Below are positions 24,901 through 35,358 of a stretch of DNA of 64,000 nt, in pieces (position 1 is the first letter of the stretch; the number at the start of each line of letters is the position of its first letter). The stretch comes from Anseranas semipalmata (taxonomy: Eukaryota; Chordata; Aves; Anseriformes; Anseranatidae): assembly GCA_013399115.1 (NCBI GenBank), contig VXAA01005193.1:1186469-1250468 (forward strand), in the 5' to 3' direction. Both the position numbers and the translations under genes were made by a program. Below the pieces are notes generated by a model. It searched no databases. It saw only the letters and a list, made by a program, of their open reading frames with translations, and had not been told where the DNA came from.

Positions 24901-27900
24901 ACATAGGATCACTCTCTGGAGGACTAGTAAATATTCAAACTTAATAGTCTTGTTAAATCCAATACTTTGATTATATCTTGGACCTTTCTATCACTTCAGG
25001 ATGAAAATTTCAAGGAAGCCCCTTTTCAGGTTCCCAATAGGCCCTTGACCTGTGTGGTCCCCTGTCTAAAGTACCTTCTGATTTGTGAGCCACAGAGGCA
25101 CAACCTCTATGCCAGCGCTAAGCCTTGGTGAAGGGTGCTGGATTCGGCTGGATACAGCATTGCTCTAGTGTTACACACGTGCAGGACTGGGAATTAAGCT
25201 GCCCGAGAAAGAGCTTTTTTTTTTTTTTTTTTTTTCCTCTTTTTTCCTGTTGTTCACACAGTGCAGCAGTATGTGTTAGTGCATCTGCAATGAGTTGGTT
25301 TCAGGTTCTTGATATGCAATGCGAAATACCGCACATACACATATACATATGTATGAGATGTATGGGGTGGGCACAAAAGCACAAGCACAGATTTGGCTGT
25401 TTTCTTTGTAACTATATCACAAGACTTAAGGAAATCCGAGAAGGCTGTGGTCATTCTTTAAAAGAGCCAGAACACCACTTAATATTCATTTCTCTTTTAC
25501 AGATACAAACTAAGGCAAAATTTACTGACTACATCAATACTGGGTGAAACTTTGTCACGAAGACTCGAATGGCATAGGGAGCTAAATCTCATCACCTTTT
25601 AATGAGATTGTTCCTAAATCACTTTTATGAGATGCAGATTTTAACTCATTTTTTGCTTCCACATATTAAAACAACAGAGGATCAGACAGGACTGGCATTT
25701 TCCTTTGGGAGTTTGGTGCACTGAGGAGAGGCTAGGTTAGAAGACACAGAAACATATCCTCGGTCTTTTCCTTTCCTTCCCTCTCTCCATACTTTACCCA
25801 CCCAGCATCCTTGCCTGCAGAGACAGCAGCACATTTTTCTGATGCTTGTCTGTTTCTGAAGCACAGACTTTGAAACTGATATTACAGTTGGTAATAATCC
25901 CAGCTGGCTGCCTTTGGCCGGGTCTAAAACAAAAGAGTCATTTAAATATAAAGTGAAACCTTTATTTTGACAGCAGCAATCCCAGAGGAAATTGTTCAGA
26001 GTTTGTGTGCGATTTTTACGAGACTTGGCCCAAAACAAAGCCTAGTGCTGGAGGAGTAAGCCTGCCAGGAAAATAACTGATTCCATTTCATTGCTCTTAA
26101 ACTGTTTGTCCTGAGCATCTGAGGTTCAGAAAAATGTTAAAAATCGATCAGCAGAAGTGTCTTTATTCTGTTAAAAAATTGCTGACAAAGGAGAACAAAA
26201 GTCAGTAAGATGGTCCTGCGCACATGTCCAGGGCCCCCCCGTTGCTGAAGCTAGGTCTGTGCACGCACTATTCAGAAGGCAGCAAAGGACCTAGTAATAA
26301 AGCGAGATCTTCCACACATGCTTCTGGCAACGCAGATATATCAGCCAGTCATGAGCAATGAAGAGCCATTCAGTTGTGTTCCTCCCTAGCTGTTCTGGGG
26401 AGAACATCTCCTGTACAGAAACTGCACATACATGCGTACATTTACACACCGGTGAACCAAGTCAGGCTGTTGAAAAAATGGCTCGCCTGGGATTACTGCA
26501 GCCAGGTGAAGGGGGCTTATGGAAACGAGGGCAGTTCTACACAAGACGTGTGCCAGCACCAGCCAGGAAGTTCGCACGGTGCTGCATCCAAGAATACTGA
26601 GTGCTTAGCAAGAAGCTGGCTTTCACAGCATCTGCTTGGAAAACAGGGCACACTCCTGTCCGGCTCCACCTGCCTGTGGCGTGCCAACGTTTCTGACACA
26701 GGACAATGCTTGTCACCAGTCCCACACTTCTCCCTTCCACAGTGCTTTCCAACTGAGAGATTCCAGCTGGACTTTCACTCACCCCACCACCACACCGTGC
26801 TTCACTGACTCTTCCTCTCATGTCCAATCTCAGCAGAAAATATCTCTTTTCTCCCTTACTTTTGTGTCTTAATTTCTTTTACTCCCACAGCTATTAATAA
26901 TTTACCTCTGTTGAGCGTCGGGGAGCTAGTTTGCATGTAAAACTATACAAGAGAAAACAGCATCAAACATTATCTGGAAAGCAAACAGAGCGTATCTTTT
27001 TCTTTTGTCTCATGTTATACACCCAGTGTGGCTACAGCCATAGCGACTGGTGCAGTGACCATCACAGAAAACCGCCTGTCAGGTTCCCAGGAAATGTAGG
27101 TTGCCTAAATGTGCACTTACCACTGCAAGCCTTGAAAGTAACGCGTTGTTTCGCAGGGAAGAGAAAAGCACATCTGAACCTGACCCTAAATTGCTACTGG
27201 GAAGACTTCTTCCTGACATGGGGTCACTGACAGATTACCCCACAGACATTCTGTCCAGCCATCTAGCCTCACGCTAACCCAAAGATGACAGCAAAATTAG
27301 CTACGAGTTGTTACCAAGCCAGAAGCTACCACCAAAATATATAGCAACAGCAAAACAAGTTTTTTTGTTCAGAAGAAACCTTAAGAGAGGACAAACCACA
27401 AGAATTTTCAGACTGAGTTTAAGTTCTGTGTAGAGCCATCTCTGACTATGTTGGGATTCTGACGTTCTTCATTTCTTCCCATTTCTGCCTTTCCTGTCAG
27501 TCATTCTGACAGAGTGGGAAGCTGGTGATGCAAACAAGGAGACAAGCTCAGGAAAGATAGTGGAATAGCTTGCTCCCCTTCAAGTTTTGACTCACAAACC
27601 ATCACCAGATGTCACAGAAGTCTAGAATAACCACCGCGATCTTATCTGGTGAGTGCCACATCCTCACGTGTCCCACGGCTTCCAGGGAATGGAAGATCCT
27701 GGTGCCGTGCAAGATCCTTGTGGCCGAGGGAAGAAGGCACAGCCACTCCACACGCAGGGCGCGTTGAGGCTGTCTAGCTTCTTGTGCCTTCTCTAAGTTT
27801 CCCAGGGGCCACTCGGGAGGTGGGAGCAGTCAGCTGCTGCCAGCTGCCTGCTGCTCGCCCAGCACTGGCTCACCAGGCATTGCGTTAACTCCCCTCCGTG

Positions 27901-30900
27901 AAGATCGCACCTGGGTCTGCAGGGCAGCACATGCATGTGAGGCGTTTCTATGTGTGCGGTCTGCTGCTTGTGCTGTACCAAAGGAATTCTCTAAAAACTC
28001 CTAACGGCAGAGCTGTAATGACCAGAACACACCAGACCCCCCGTGCTGCAACCTATTTACAGAGCTGTAGCTATTCCCACAAAGGCATGGTCTCAAAGCC
28101 TAAGCTGTAATGGGGCGCCCACACTGCGTACAAAGTGCCGTTCTTTCCCCACTGTTCAAATGCAAGGCAAAAACAAAAGACCACCAGCTTACAAAGGGGA
28201 AAAAAATCCTCCCACTACCTCTCCCCAGACTATCCTACTGTACAAACACCACACTGTTTTGCTGTGAGCTTCGTAAGTGTTGATTCTTTGCTTACCAAAA
28301 TCTCTTTATATGCATAAAACTGAAAGTATAACCTGGCTCAAGAAAATCAAAATCCTATCATGATTTTACAAGGTCCTTATTTGCTAATGCTACATCTCTG
28401 TGATGAGCAATACAGGAAATGTGCTGTAAGTTCTCTTACTACTGGCAGATGACAAATAAACAAGATAAAAACTAACAGTCACTAGTGACCACCTTTACTA
28501 GCTGAGGTTTGTTCACAGCCTCCACTCAGTTGTATTTCAAAGACAGGCTGCCTTGAGAAGGATGGACCTAGTTCAGTCAGGTACTTCTTTGTGCATGTGG
28601 GGATGTGGAAAAAATACACAAACTCTTGCAGGTTTGAGAAACAAATGAGACCACACCTACTACTAGCATAGGGGAGGTACGATGAGCATATAATAATATG
28701 CACAGCAGCAGTGTAGAGAAAGGCTACGTCATATGAAGCTGTGGAGAGAAGGACTAGGAACTTGTAAGCACGGCAACATGCAATAGAATCATTGATGGGA
28801 CTCAAAAAGGGACATGGGGAGACTTGGTCAGAGCAGGCTAACAGGCGTATCTTACAAGCAGCATTGAGAGGAATCTGGCAAGTACTAGAACATGAAAATT
28901 CAAGGATAAATATTAGAAGATGCACAAGAGAGTTTCTGCACAGCAGACAGAGCAAGCATTGGCTCTGCTGGGGAAACGGCAGGTTTTACTATTAATATTA
29001 AACACATGCTATATTGAAAAAAGAAAGGAGTGCTTTTAACCTTAGTGTGACTTTATTATAAAACTTCTCCCTGACGGAATGCGCACTTGGTTTGGCTGCG
29101 AAAGAATCGAGAAGACTGAAAACTTCAGGATTTAAGCAGTCCCCCAGTGTATATATCCTTTATACATAAACCATCCATCTTGCACGTGCCAGACTAGTTA
29201 GCATGCACTGGCTTGCTGGCAGTTCTGCAGACTAAAGGTAGTAATGAAGCAGGTTTGTTGGTATTTGAAACAAACAGTCACTATACAAATGAATCAGCCA
29301 CCATCTAACACCACGCTCCAGCTGGGTACAATCCCACCAGGTTCATAGTTTGCCCACCATAGGATACTTACATTTTCTCTGAAGATAAAAGCCAGGATTG
29401 CAGCTGAAAGCTCCGCCAGGAAGATTAACAAAATAAACATGAAGAACTAGAAGAGAGAAATACAGAAAAAAAGAGAGACATACCATTATGTGCATGCAAT
29501 TGGCAGTAGGAACACAGGGTTTTGCAAGTCACCAAAGAGATGGAAAAAATAACTGAAGAAACTTATTTTCCTGCCAATTAAATAAAAACGATGACACAAT
29601 AACCTGGGGCAGCCACAGCCCCTCCTCTGATCATGTCACTGGACATGGGAGCTTGCAGCATGTTTTGGCTTGCTCTACTGGGTAAAGCAGATAAGGCTAC
29701 AGGGCCCTTATCATCCCCTGATAAATCTGCACCAGGTTAAGAAGGTTGAAAGGAAGAAGTTGTATGATTATGTAGATGCTCATAAAGGGTTAAAATGCCC
29801 TGACACAGTGAGGGGAATTGATGTAGGCAACCCATCACATGCATACACCTACATACGCACACCCACGCTCATCACAACATAAACAGCTTTATGGTAATAT
29901 AACCATGGCTCACTTTGTGTGGAAGGAGGTAGTAGGACATATACTGAAATAGTTACACCTATGACCAAAAATGGACTCTTTTTAGAGTATTCTCGATTTC
30001 AGTGCAAAATTAGCCTTGGTTAACAGTATCCCCCTCCACGCAATGGGGTTGCACTGAGTTAAGTACATTAATTACTCAGCTGCATTGAAATAATACAGCT
30101 ACTACATGCTGATGTGGTACCCCCACACTGAGAAACCACGGTAAACTTTGGAGGGGAAAAGGGAAGCTGAAGACTTGCTTTCACACAGATAGCCAGACAC
30201 TGCAACTAGCAACCAGGTCTCCCATCCATATTAGCCATGTAGGACCTCTACACAAATTAGAATTTTAACTTGATTTTGCATCATCCGTGTATTGTATAGT
30301 ATCCAAAGTGTGCATTTTCATAGCCTAAAATAAAGGAGACACTGCAGATTTGACAGAAAGCAGTCAGCCAGTCAGCCAGTTCTCTTGCTTTCAGTTTGAA
30401 GTAAAACAATTACACCTGTCTTCATAATTCCACAAAAGAGAAAAGCCAACATGGAGGCATGTGGTTAAATTTAAGCTGGAATTATATTTTGCTGTCCTTG
30501 TAACCTTCTGATACTTCTGATAAGTCTGAACTAAGTGGACATTTTTTATGTTCCTACAGTCATACAATGAAATCACCACCTGAGAGTCAGTTGAGATCCT
30601 TCTAAAATTTAAGGCTCCCAAGAATTAGACCACAGGCTCGAAGATGATTTTACCAGACTGAGTGACCATTTGGAAATGATGTCAGGTTTTGGCACCATGT
30701 GAATGGAGAACCCAGTAAGACTGCATCATATGGAAAGTAACAAACATCTGATAAAAGTTACCAATGAAAGTGGTTGAAGCAACAAGTAGAAATAATCACA
30801 AAAGAAATCTGGATTTTTTTCTGTATAAGGCTACTGAAGGTCCTTCTGAAACAGAAGGAAGGCAGATGGGGCCAGAAGTACTAGTAAGATCCCCAAGCAA

Positions 30901-33900
30901 TGATTTATAAACAATGTCTGGAATGCCGTGCACCATGTATTTTGGTAATGGTGAGAAAATTCAGACTAACTGGAATGGGAAAATGTTCTTTTGGTGTCAA
31001 TTATCAGAACTGTAAGTGATTTTTCCACACTGGAAAAGTGCACGCAGTATCCTGTCCCATTTGTCTTCCTGCCTCTGCAATGGAAACAAAAGAAAACAAT
31101 TTCAGGCTCAAACGACAAACAAGACAAGTCAGATGGACAGGGACTTCAGTCTGCTAACAGAATGCTGTTGCTTGATTTGCTGAACTAGTTAGCTCTATAA
31201 TTTATTCTTACTGCTAGAGTTTTATGCGTGGCTTCTTTTTTTTTCCTGCTCAGAAACTGTTTTGTTTTTAATTGCACCATAGGAGGGCAAAGAACAAGTG
31301 ATGAGGATGAACCACACTTTGCAAATCCACATCATCACCCATCAAGGGATCTCAGCACAGTCACTAAGAGGTCTAAGGTGGTGATCAAGTGATTAAACCC
31401 ATCGCCTTGCTAATTGCATTTCATTTACTGATTACTTGGAGATGCATGTTCACCCGAGCTCCAGCACAAGTCTGTGCAGAAGTGGAAGCAGCCATTCCCA
31501 GATTCTCTCTGATAAGCTTCATTATCATTCCCAAACTGATTTACACTTACATTGTGCAGTCTGCATTACAGATTTGAAATAGTTATTGTAGAAAAAACAT
31601 GAGCAGCCATTAGCACTGATGAGAAAAAGGAGATGGATCATCACGTGTTTCAGAACTTGCTCTCATTCTGCATTTTAAGGAAAGGCTAAATCTGCTTATT
31701 ATGTTTTGCCTCACAGAATTAAATTAAGCAATTACTGATATATGAGAACACAAAACAGGCAACCGGTCAGTGCAGTATATGGGACACAGCAGCTTCACAT
31801 TCAAATTCATGCCGGAGACCCATCACTTGAACAAAGGTAACCCCCTCATCCAAGGTGAGGGCCTGAACATCCTTAGAAGTGGTATCTCCTATTTTGGTCA
31901 AAAATCTTGCCTCAGCTCCTGGTGAGGGCTCCATGTTTGTCAGAAGTTTCCACCAATCAATGCTTCATATTTGTTTTTCACAACATGCCTGCTGTTCCAG
32001 TTTCAGCATTGCTGTTCTGGAAAGAGCAGTCACTGCCTCTAACCCAAAGGACACACATTTTCATGCTGAAAAGTTTTAGGGGCTACCGCATCTATTTTAC
32101 AAAACAGGACATCTGCACTCACAACTAAGCCAAATCAAGCTAACAGACTGTTCTTGTTGCAAACCTGAATTCAGTCCTGTGTCAAAACGAAAAAAATATG
32201 TATGTATTTGCACATTATTTTTTGTACACTCAGCAGCACTCTGGATTCTGATTTTTATGGTGTTCTTTTGAAGTCATAGGGTTGTTAGGATAATCCAGAA
32301 TTTAGTCAATCTTCAGCTTACAGGCCAAGGTTTGTTGCTTTTTGTGAGCCAGGTCCACATGCTGGGAAAGCTAGAAACACTTCACAGCCTTGTGCTTAAT
32401 GCGACATGCTAGGTTCCACAGTGATTTTTCAGTGGTGGTGGTGGGGTGGTGGTTTTTTTTCCAAAAGACAAGCAGCTTAAGGTAAAATAAAAGGCCTTGC
32501 AAATACAGAAGCCAGAACCTAGAGAACATGCATGTGTGCATCTGCCTTGTCCCTTCTATCCTCTGCTTACATTTGGACTGAAAGCATCAGATATACATTA
32601 TGCATCACTGTGAAATCTCACTCAAGCAGCTCTGGCTCATCAATTCTTTAACAACTTTGTAAGTGGACTTGATTTGATCAGGCAACTTCTCCCCAAGTAC
32701 CACCTCTAAAGCCTAACACTCTCAGTTCTGCAATGGTATTCCCAGTCCTGCTGGCATTTGCTCATGAATGGTTTGCCTTTCCTATGCCTAAAACTTACTC
32801 CCATCAGACTTCTGGTTTCACAGATTGTTCATGCATTTTAAGTTCAGCTGATGTGGACCCCAAAAAGAAGAAATTAGCAAAATATCTCTTCTCACTTGGT
32901 ATCAGTACAGATCTTCGTGCAAGTGCTTCGCTGCTGTTGGACATGGGACGGTAGGTTACAAGAGTTGACTTTGACACCAGAAGCCCTGATCAAGCTGGAA
33001 TGCTAATTCCTCATCCAGTAATTATTTTAAGAGTTCCTGCTAGTCACAGCCATTAACATAAACATAACTGTTAGTTTCTTAATCTGACTGGGACAGGCTT
33101 TGGAGTAACCTCAGGCTCATTGGGCCTGACTCTTCACATTTTATGAGGTTCCTTTGGCTAGATTTCCCTGACTTCACAGGTGATATATTTAGTTTTCTGA
33201 TTTACTTCTGAGGTGAGTCACTAGAGATCAAACCCACAATGGCTTCTGGAGAAGGGCTCTCATGTGCGGTTATGAATTCAAGGGGTGGGCGAGCCAAGTG
33301 CCAGAGAGAATTTACCTCAGTGGAGGCAGGCTGATCTCTAGGAAAAAAATGGTTTTGTCTTTAAGAAAGGAGACTTTCCTGTTCTGCTAAGAGACGAGCC
33401 TCTTTCACACTGTGAAGCAGCTGTGCAAGACAACAATCATAACAAAACACTGTAAGATCAAGATTTAAACAAACATAAATAAAAACAAACCAACAGACTC
33501 AGAGGGAGAAACAAAAGGTCACATTTGACAAAAGCGAGAAGTAAAACTATTGAGCTTTGTGTTTTGACACATAATTGGCAATGTCTTCCGCTAAGAGATA
33601 ATGTCTGGAAACCCTGCAGTATCAGAATTTATAGCAGAGGTCAAAAAAGACTTATTTTAGAGGCTAGCTCTTTGTAAATATTACCTGATGACCACATGGG
33701 CTGAAATTTAACCCTATTATTCAAGGGGAAAATTGCCTGAAAATAACAAATCTGGTTCATTTTAAGAGCAAACTAGACTGCATAAAGGAGTGACCACCTA
33801 CTGAGAACTGCAACACAAGGCCATCATCCAGTTCTGAGCTGGGCCGTTCTGCTGACGTGGGGGGCTCCATTACATAGATTTTCCACTCTACATGTTCTTT

Positions 33901-35329
33901 CTGCTTTGTTGTGAACCAGTGAGGAATGAATCTACAGGTGGAGCTGAGGGTTTTGGATGGACAAGAGTGAAACATTTTTGGTCACTTTTTAAAGTAAAAA
34001 ACAAAACAAAAAATAGGAGTTTTTTGAGACAAAGCTTGACAAAGTCAAAATACACTCGCAGACACACACTGGTCTCAAGCCTGGTACAGGGAAGAAGCAA
34101 ATTCTCTGCATCTCTAGCTGTATGTGAAAGTACCCTAAATCTATTTAATATCTATGGGAATAATGGCTGCAGTAATGGACATCCATTCATACACTTATCA
34201 CAGCATCATGTACTCAGTGAAAAAGTCACCCCCATTCTTGGGAGTCACCAAAAGGCCAACAGAAAGTGCAAGGACACTTACAAAAAGCAGAAGGCATTTG
34301 TTCTCACGGATGGCACCGCAGCAGCCAAGGAAACCCAGCAGAAAGAGCATCGCTCCCATAGCCAGCATGATGTACGCTCCCGTGAAGAGCAGAGGGTTGG
34401 CAGCCACTATCTCTCGAAAACCTGTTGGATCCACAATGACCCAGATCCCAACTCCCAGCAGGCACGCTCCTCCCAGCTGTCAGGGCACAATGAGAGGAGA
34501 GAGAGGGAGATAGGTCAACGTAAACAACTGCTGCGGGAAGATTGGATTCATCAGTATCTTTTGATCAAAGGTGTTCTCCTGGAGAGTCTGTGTTTCTCTG
34601 TGGCACATATCCTCTGCTGAGCTGGTGACTGCTGACATGCTACTCTTAGTGTCTCTTGCTCACTAAACGAAACATTTGCAGCAGAAGTGCATTTCTTTCT
34701 CAGCACTTCACCCTACCAGCTGTTGATTCCCTGCCTAATGCTGAAAGATTGCATCGAGTCGCTGCCACATCTGCAGGGGACAGACCAGCGAAGCTGCACA
34801 CGAGAACCCTCCTCGACACAGGGGACACCTCACCCCACTCTAGGCAGGGTGGCTGGGTGCTCCCACCCTTCCTGCCAAAGACAACAGCAACATGGGTCTC
34901 CAAAAATGACTCCACGTGTGGTAGGAAAATGGCTTTTTATTAGTGAAAACCTCAGCAGAACAGCCAGGATGAGAAAACAATTTCTTCTGCCATTCAAGGA
35001 CAGACCATGTACACCAGTAGTTACAGCTTTCCCCCTGGTCTCCCTTGCCAAGGACAGGCATAACTCAGACAACAGTGACTGCTGTGCTGCCTTGCTGAAC
35101 GTCTGAGCATCTTTGGATGCCATAAAAAAAAACCTTGGTGATTACTAGTGCAAAGCTGAGGGGATCTTTTGTGGCAACTTTACCAAATTACAGTCTATTC
35201 TATTGGGGAGTAGCAGGCTGCTCAAACAGGAGGATGTAGGAGAGAAAGTGGATTCCGAATACTTACAAATATAAAGAAATTGAAAAGAAACATCAGGTAC
35301 TTCATGCAGCTCAGACAGTCTCCCTCCAT
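18921..35329 (-). CDS. TSPAN18: Tetraspanin-18 (TSPAN18), seven coding exons
   Basis: Joining, on the - strand, 35267-35329, 34282-34476, 29372-29446, 23944-24042, 22460-22639, 19864-19947 and 18921-18968 gives 247 codons plus TAG; human TSPAN18 is 248. The start [14 protein letters not shown] has juxtamembrane cysteines (C5, C8), likely palmitoylated. Membrane segments lie at about 11-37, 52-71, 82-109 and 217-243. The large extracellular loop carries the tetraspanin CCG motif (C147-C148-G149), PEACC (C175, C176), C193 and C206, plus glycosylation sequons N111-L-T and N129-D-T. The C-terminus is FRGIQ. Tetraspanins organise partner proteins at the plasma membrane. Chick TSPAN18 is reported to sustain cadherin-6B in premigratory neural crest, and mammalian TSPAN18 to support Orai1 in endothelium. 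All introns are GT-AG and phase 0. Confidence 0.97.
19864..19947 (-). CDS. TSPAN18: TSPAN18 coding exon 6
   Basis: Codes residues 205-232, [15 protein letters not shown] followed by [13 protein letters not shown]: the last loop cysteine and most of the fourth membrane segment. The 84-base, phase 0 size is typical of tetraspanin genes. The donor GAG|gtactg is atypical, with T rather than G at +5. Confidence 0.96.
22460..22639 (-). CDS. TSPAN18: TSPAN18 coding exon 5 (variable part of large loop)
   Basis: Codes residues 145-204, from [15 protein letters not shown] through [13 protein letters not shown] to GVERFQNRQ. It carries five of the six loop cysteines that form the disulfides of the large extracellular loop. 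The acceptor is CTCCCTAG and the donor CAG|gtaagg. Confidence 0.97.
22916..22990 (-). repeat. Ancient MIR-like SINE fragment
   Basis: GACTTGCTTGAGATCACCCA, GCAAGTCTGT, AGAGCC and AATCCAGGCTCCCGACTGCC follow the MIR core in reverse orientation (ACTTGCCCAAGGTCACACAG, AGTGGCAGAGCCGGGATT). It lies in TSPAN18 intron 4 and is heavily diverged. Confidence 0.6.
23055..23098. repeat. Short tandem duplication, 23-bp period
   Basis: CCTTTTTAGGATTCAAGTCA at 23055-23074 is repeated at 23078-23098 with one inserted A. Local slippage duplication in TSPAN18 intron 4. Confidence 0.8.
23944..24042 (-). CDS. TSPAN18: TSPAN18 coding exon 4
   Basis: Codes residues 112-144: [25 protein letters not shown] and TWNSVMIT, the first helices of the large extracellular loop. 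The sequon N111-L-T spans the exon 3/4 junction, and N129-D-T lies within this exon. The acceptor is TGTTTCAG and the donor gtaagt. 99 bases, phase 0. Confidence 0.97.
24043..29371 (-). other. TSPAN18 intron 3
   Basis: A 5.3-kb intron without recognisable exons. It holds a T21 run (25215-25235), AT-rich DNA, an 11-base inverted repeat ATTATCTAAAC/GTTTAGATAAT (24691-24701 and 24746-24756) and an open but unrecognised - strand frame of 157 codons at 28482-28955. Confidence 0.8.
25215..25235. repeat. Poly(T)21 tract
   Basis: Pure run of 21 T in TSPAN18 intron 3. Confidence 0.9.
29372..29446 (-). CDS. TSPAN18: TSPAN18 coding exon 3
   Basis: Codes residues 87-111, [20 protein letters not shown] then IFREN: the third membrane segment with the family-typical polar LAEL. 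The acceptor is CTCTTCTAG and the donor gtaagt. 75 bases, phase 0, the canonical tetraspanin exon size. Confidence 0.97.
29447..34281 (-). other. TSPAN18 intron 2
   Basis: A 4.8-kb intron. I see no exon, RNA gene or clear mobile element. It includes a GGT-rich low-complexity stretch near 32430-32460 and A/T-rich runs. Confidence 0.8.
34282..34476 (-). CDS. TSPAN18: TSPAN18 coding exon 2
   Basis: Codes residues 22-86, from [15 protein letters not shown] through [15 protein letters not shown] to [15 protein letters not shown]. It covers the end of membrane segment 1, the small extracellular loop, segment 2 and the conserved intracellular GCCGA/RENK motif before segment 3. The acceptor is GCCCTGACAG and the donor TTT|gtaagt. 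Confidence 0.98.
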
Positions 35330-35358
35330 GGTCTTCAGGCTGCTTGATCCAACTCTTC
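35267..35358 (-). CDS. TSPAN18: TSPAN18 first coding exon (start codon at 35329)
   Basis: The coding part, 35267-35329, gives residues 1-21 ([20 protein letters not shown] then F). The exon also includes 29 bases of 5' UTR, bounded by an acceptor GTTTTGCAG ending at 35359, so at least one upstream untranslated exon exists at higher coordinates. The ATG has A at -3 and G at +4, and no earlier ATG lies in the exon. Donor gtaagt. Confidence 0.96.

Noticed and set aside
28482..28955. Minus-strand open frame of 157 codons in TSPAN18 intron 3, cysteine- and serine-rich
   Set aside because: Considered as a nested gene or transposon remnant, but I recognise no family, and no promoter or poly(A) context stands out. 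Translated search would decide.
33892..34620. Plus-strand open frame of 242 codons
   Set aside because: It is antisense to TSPAN18 coding exon 2 and its openness is explained by that exon's complement; no protein features.
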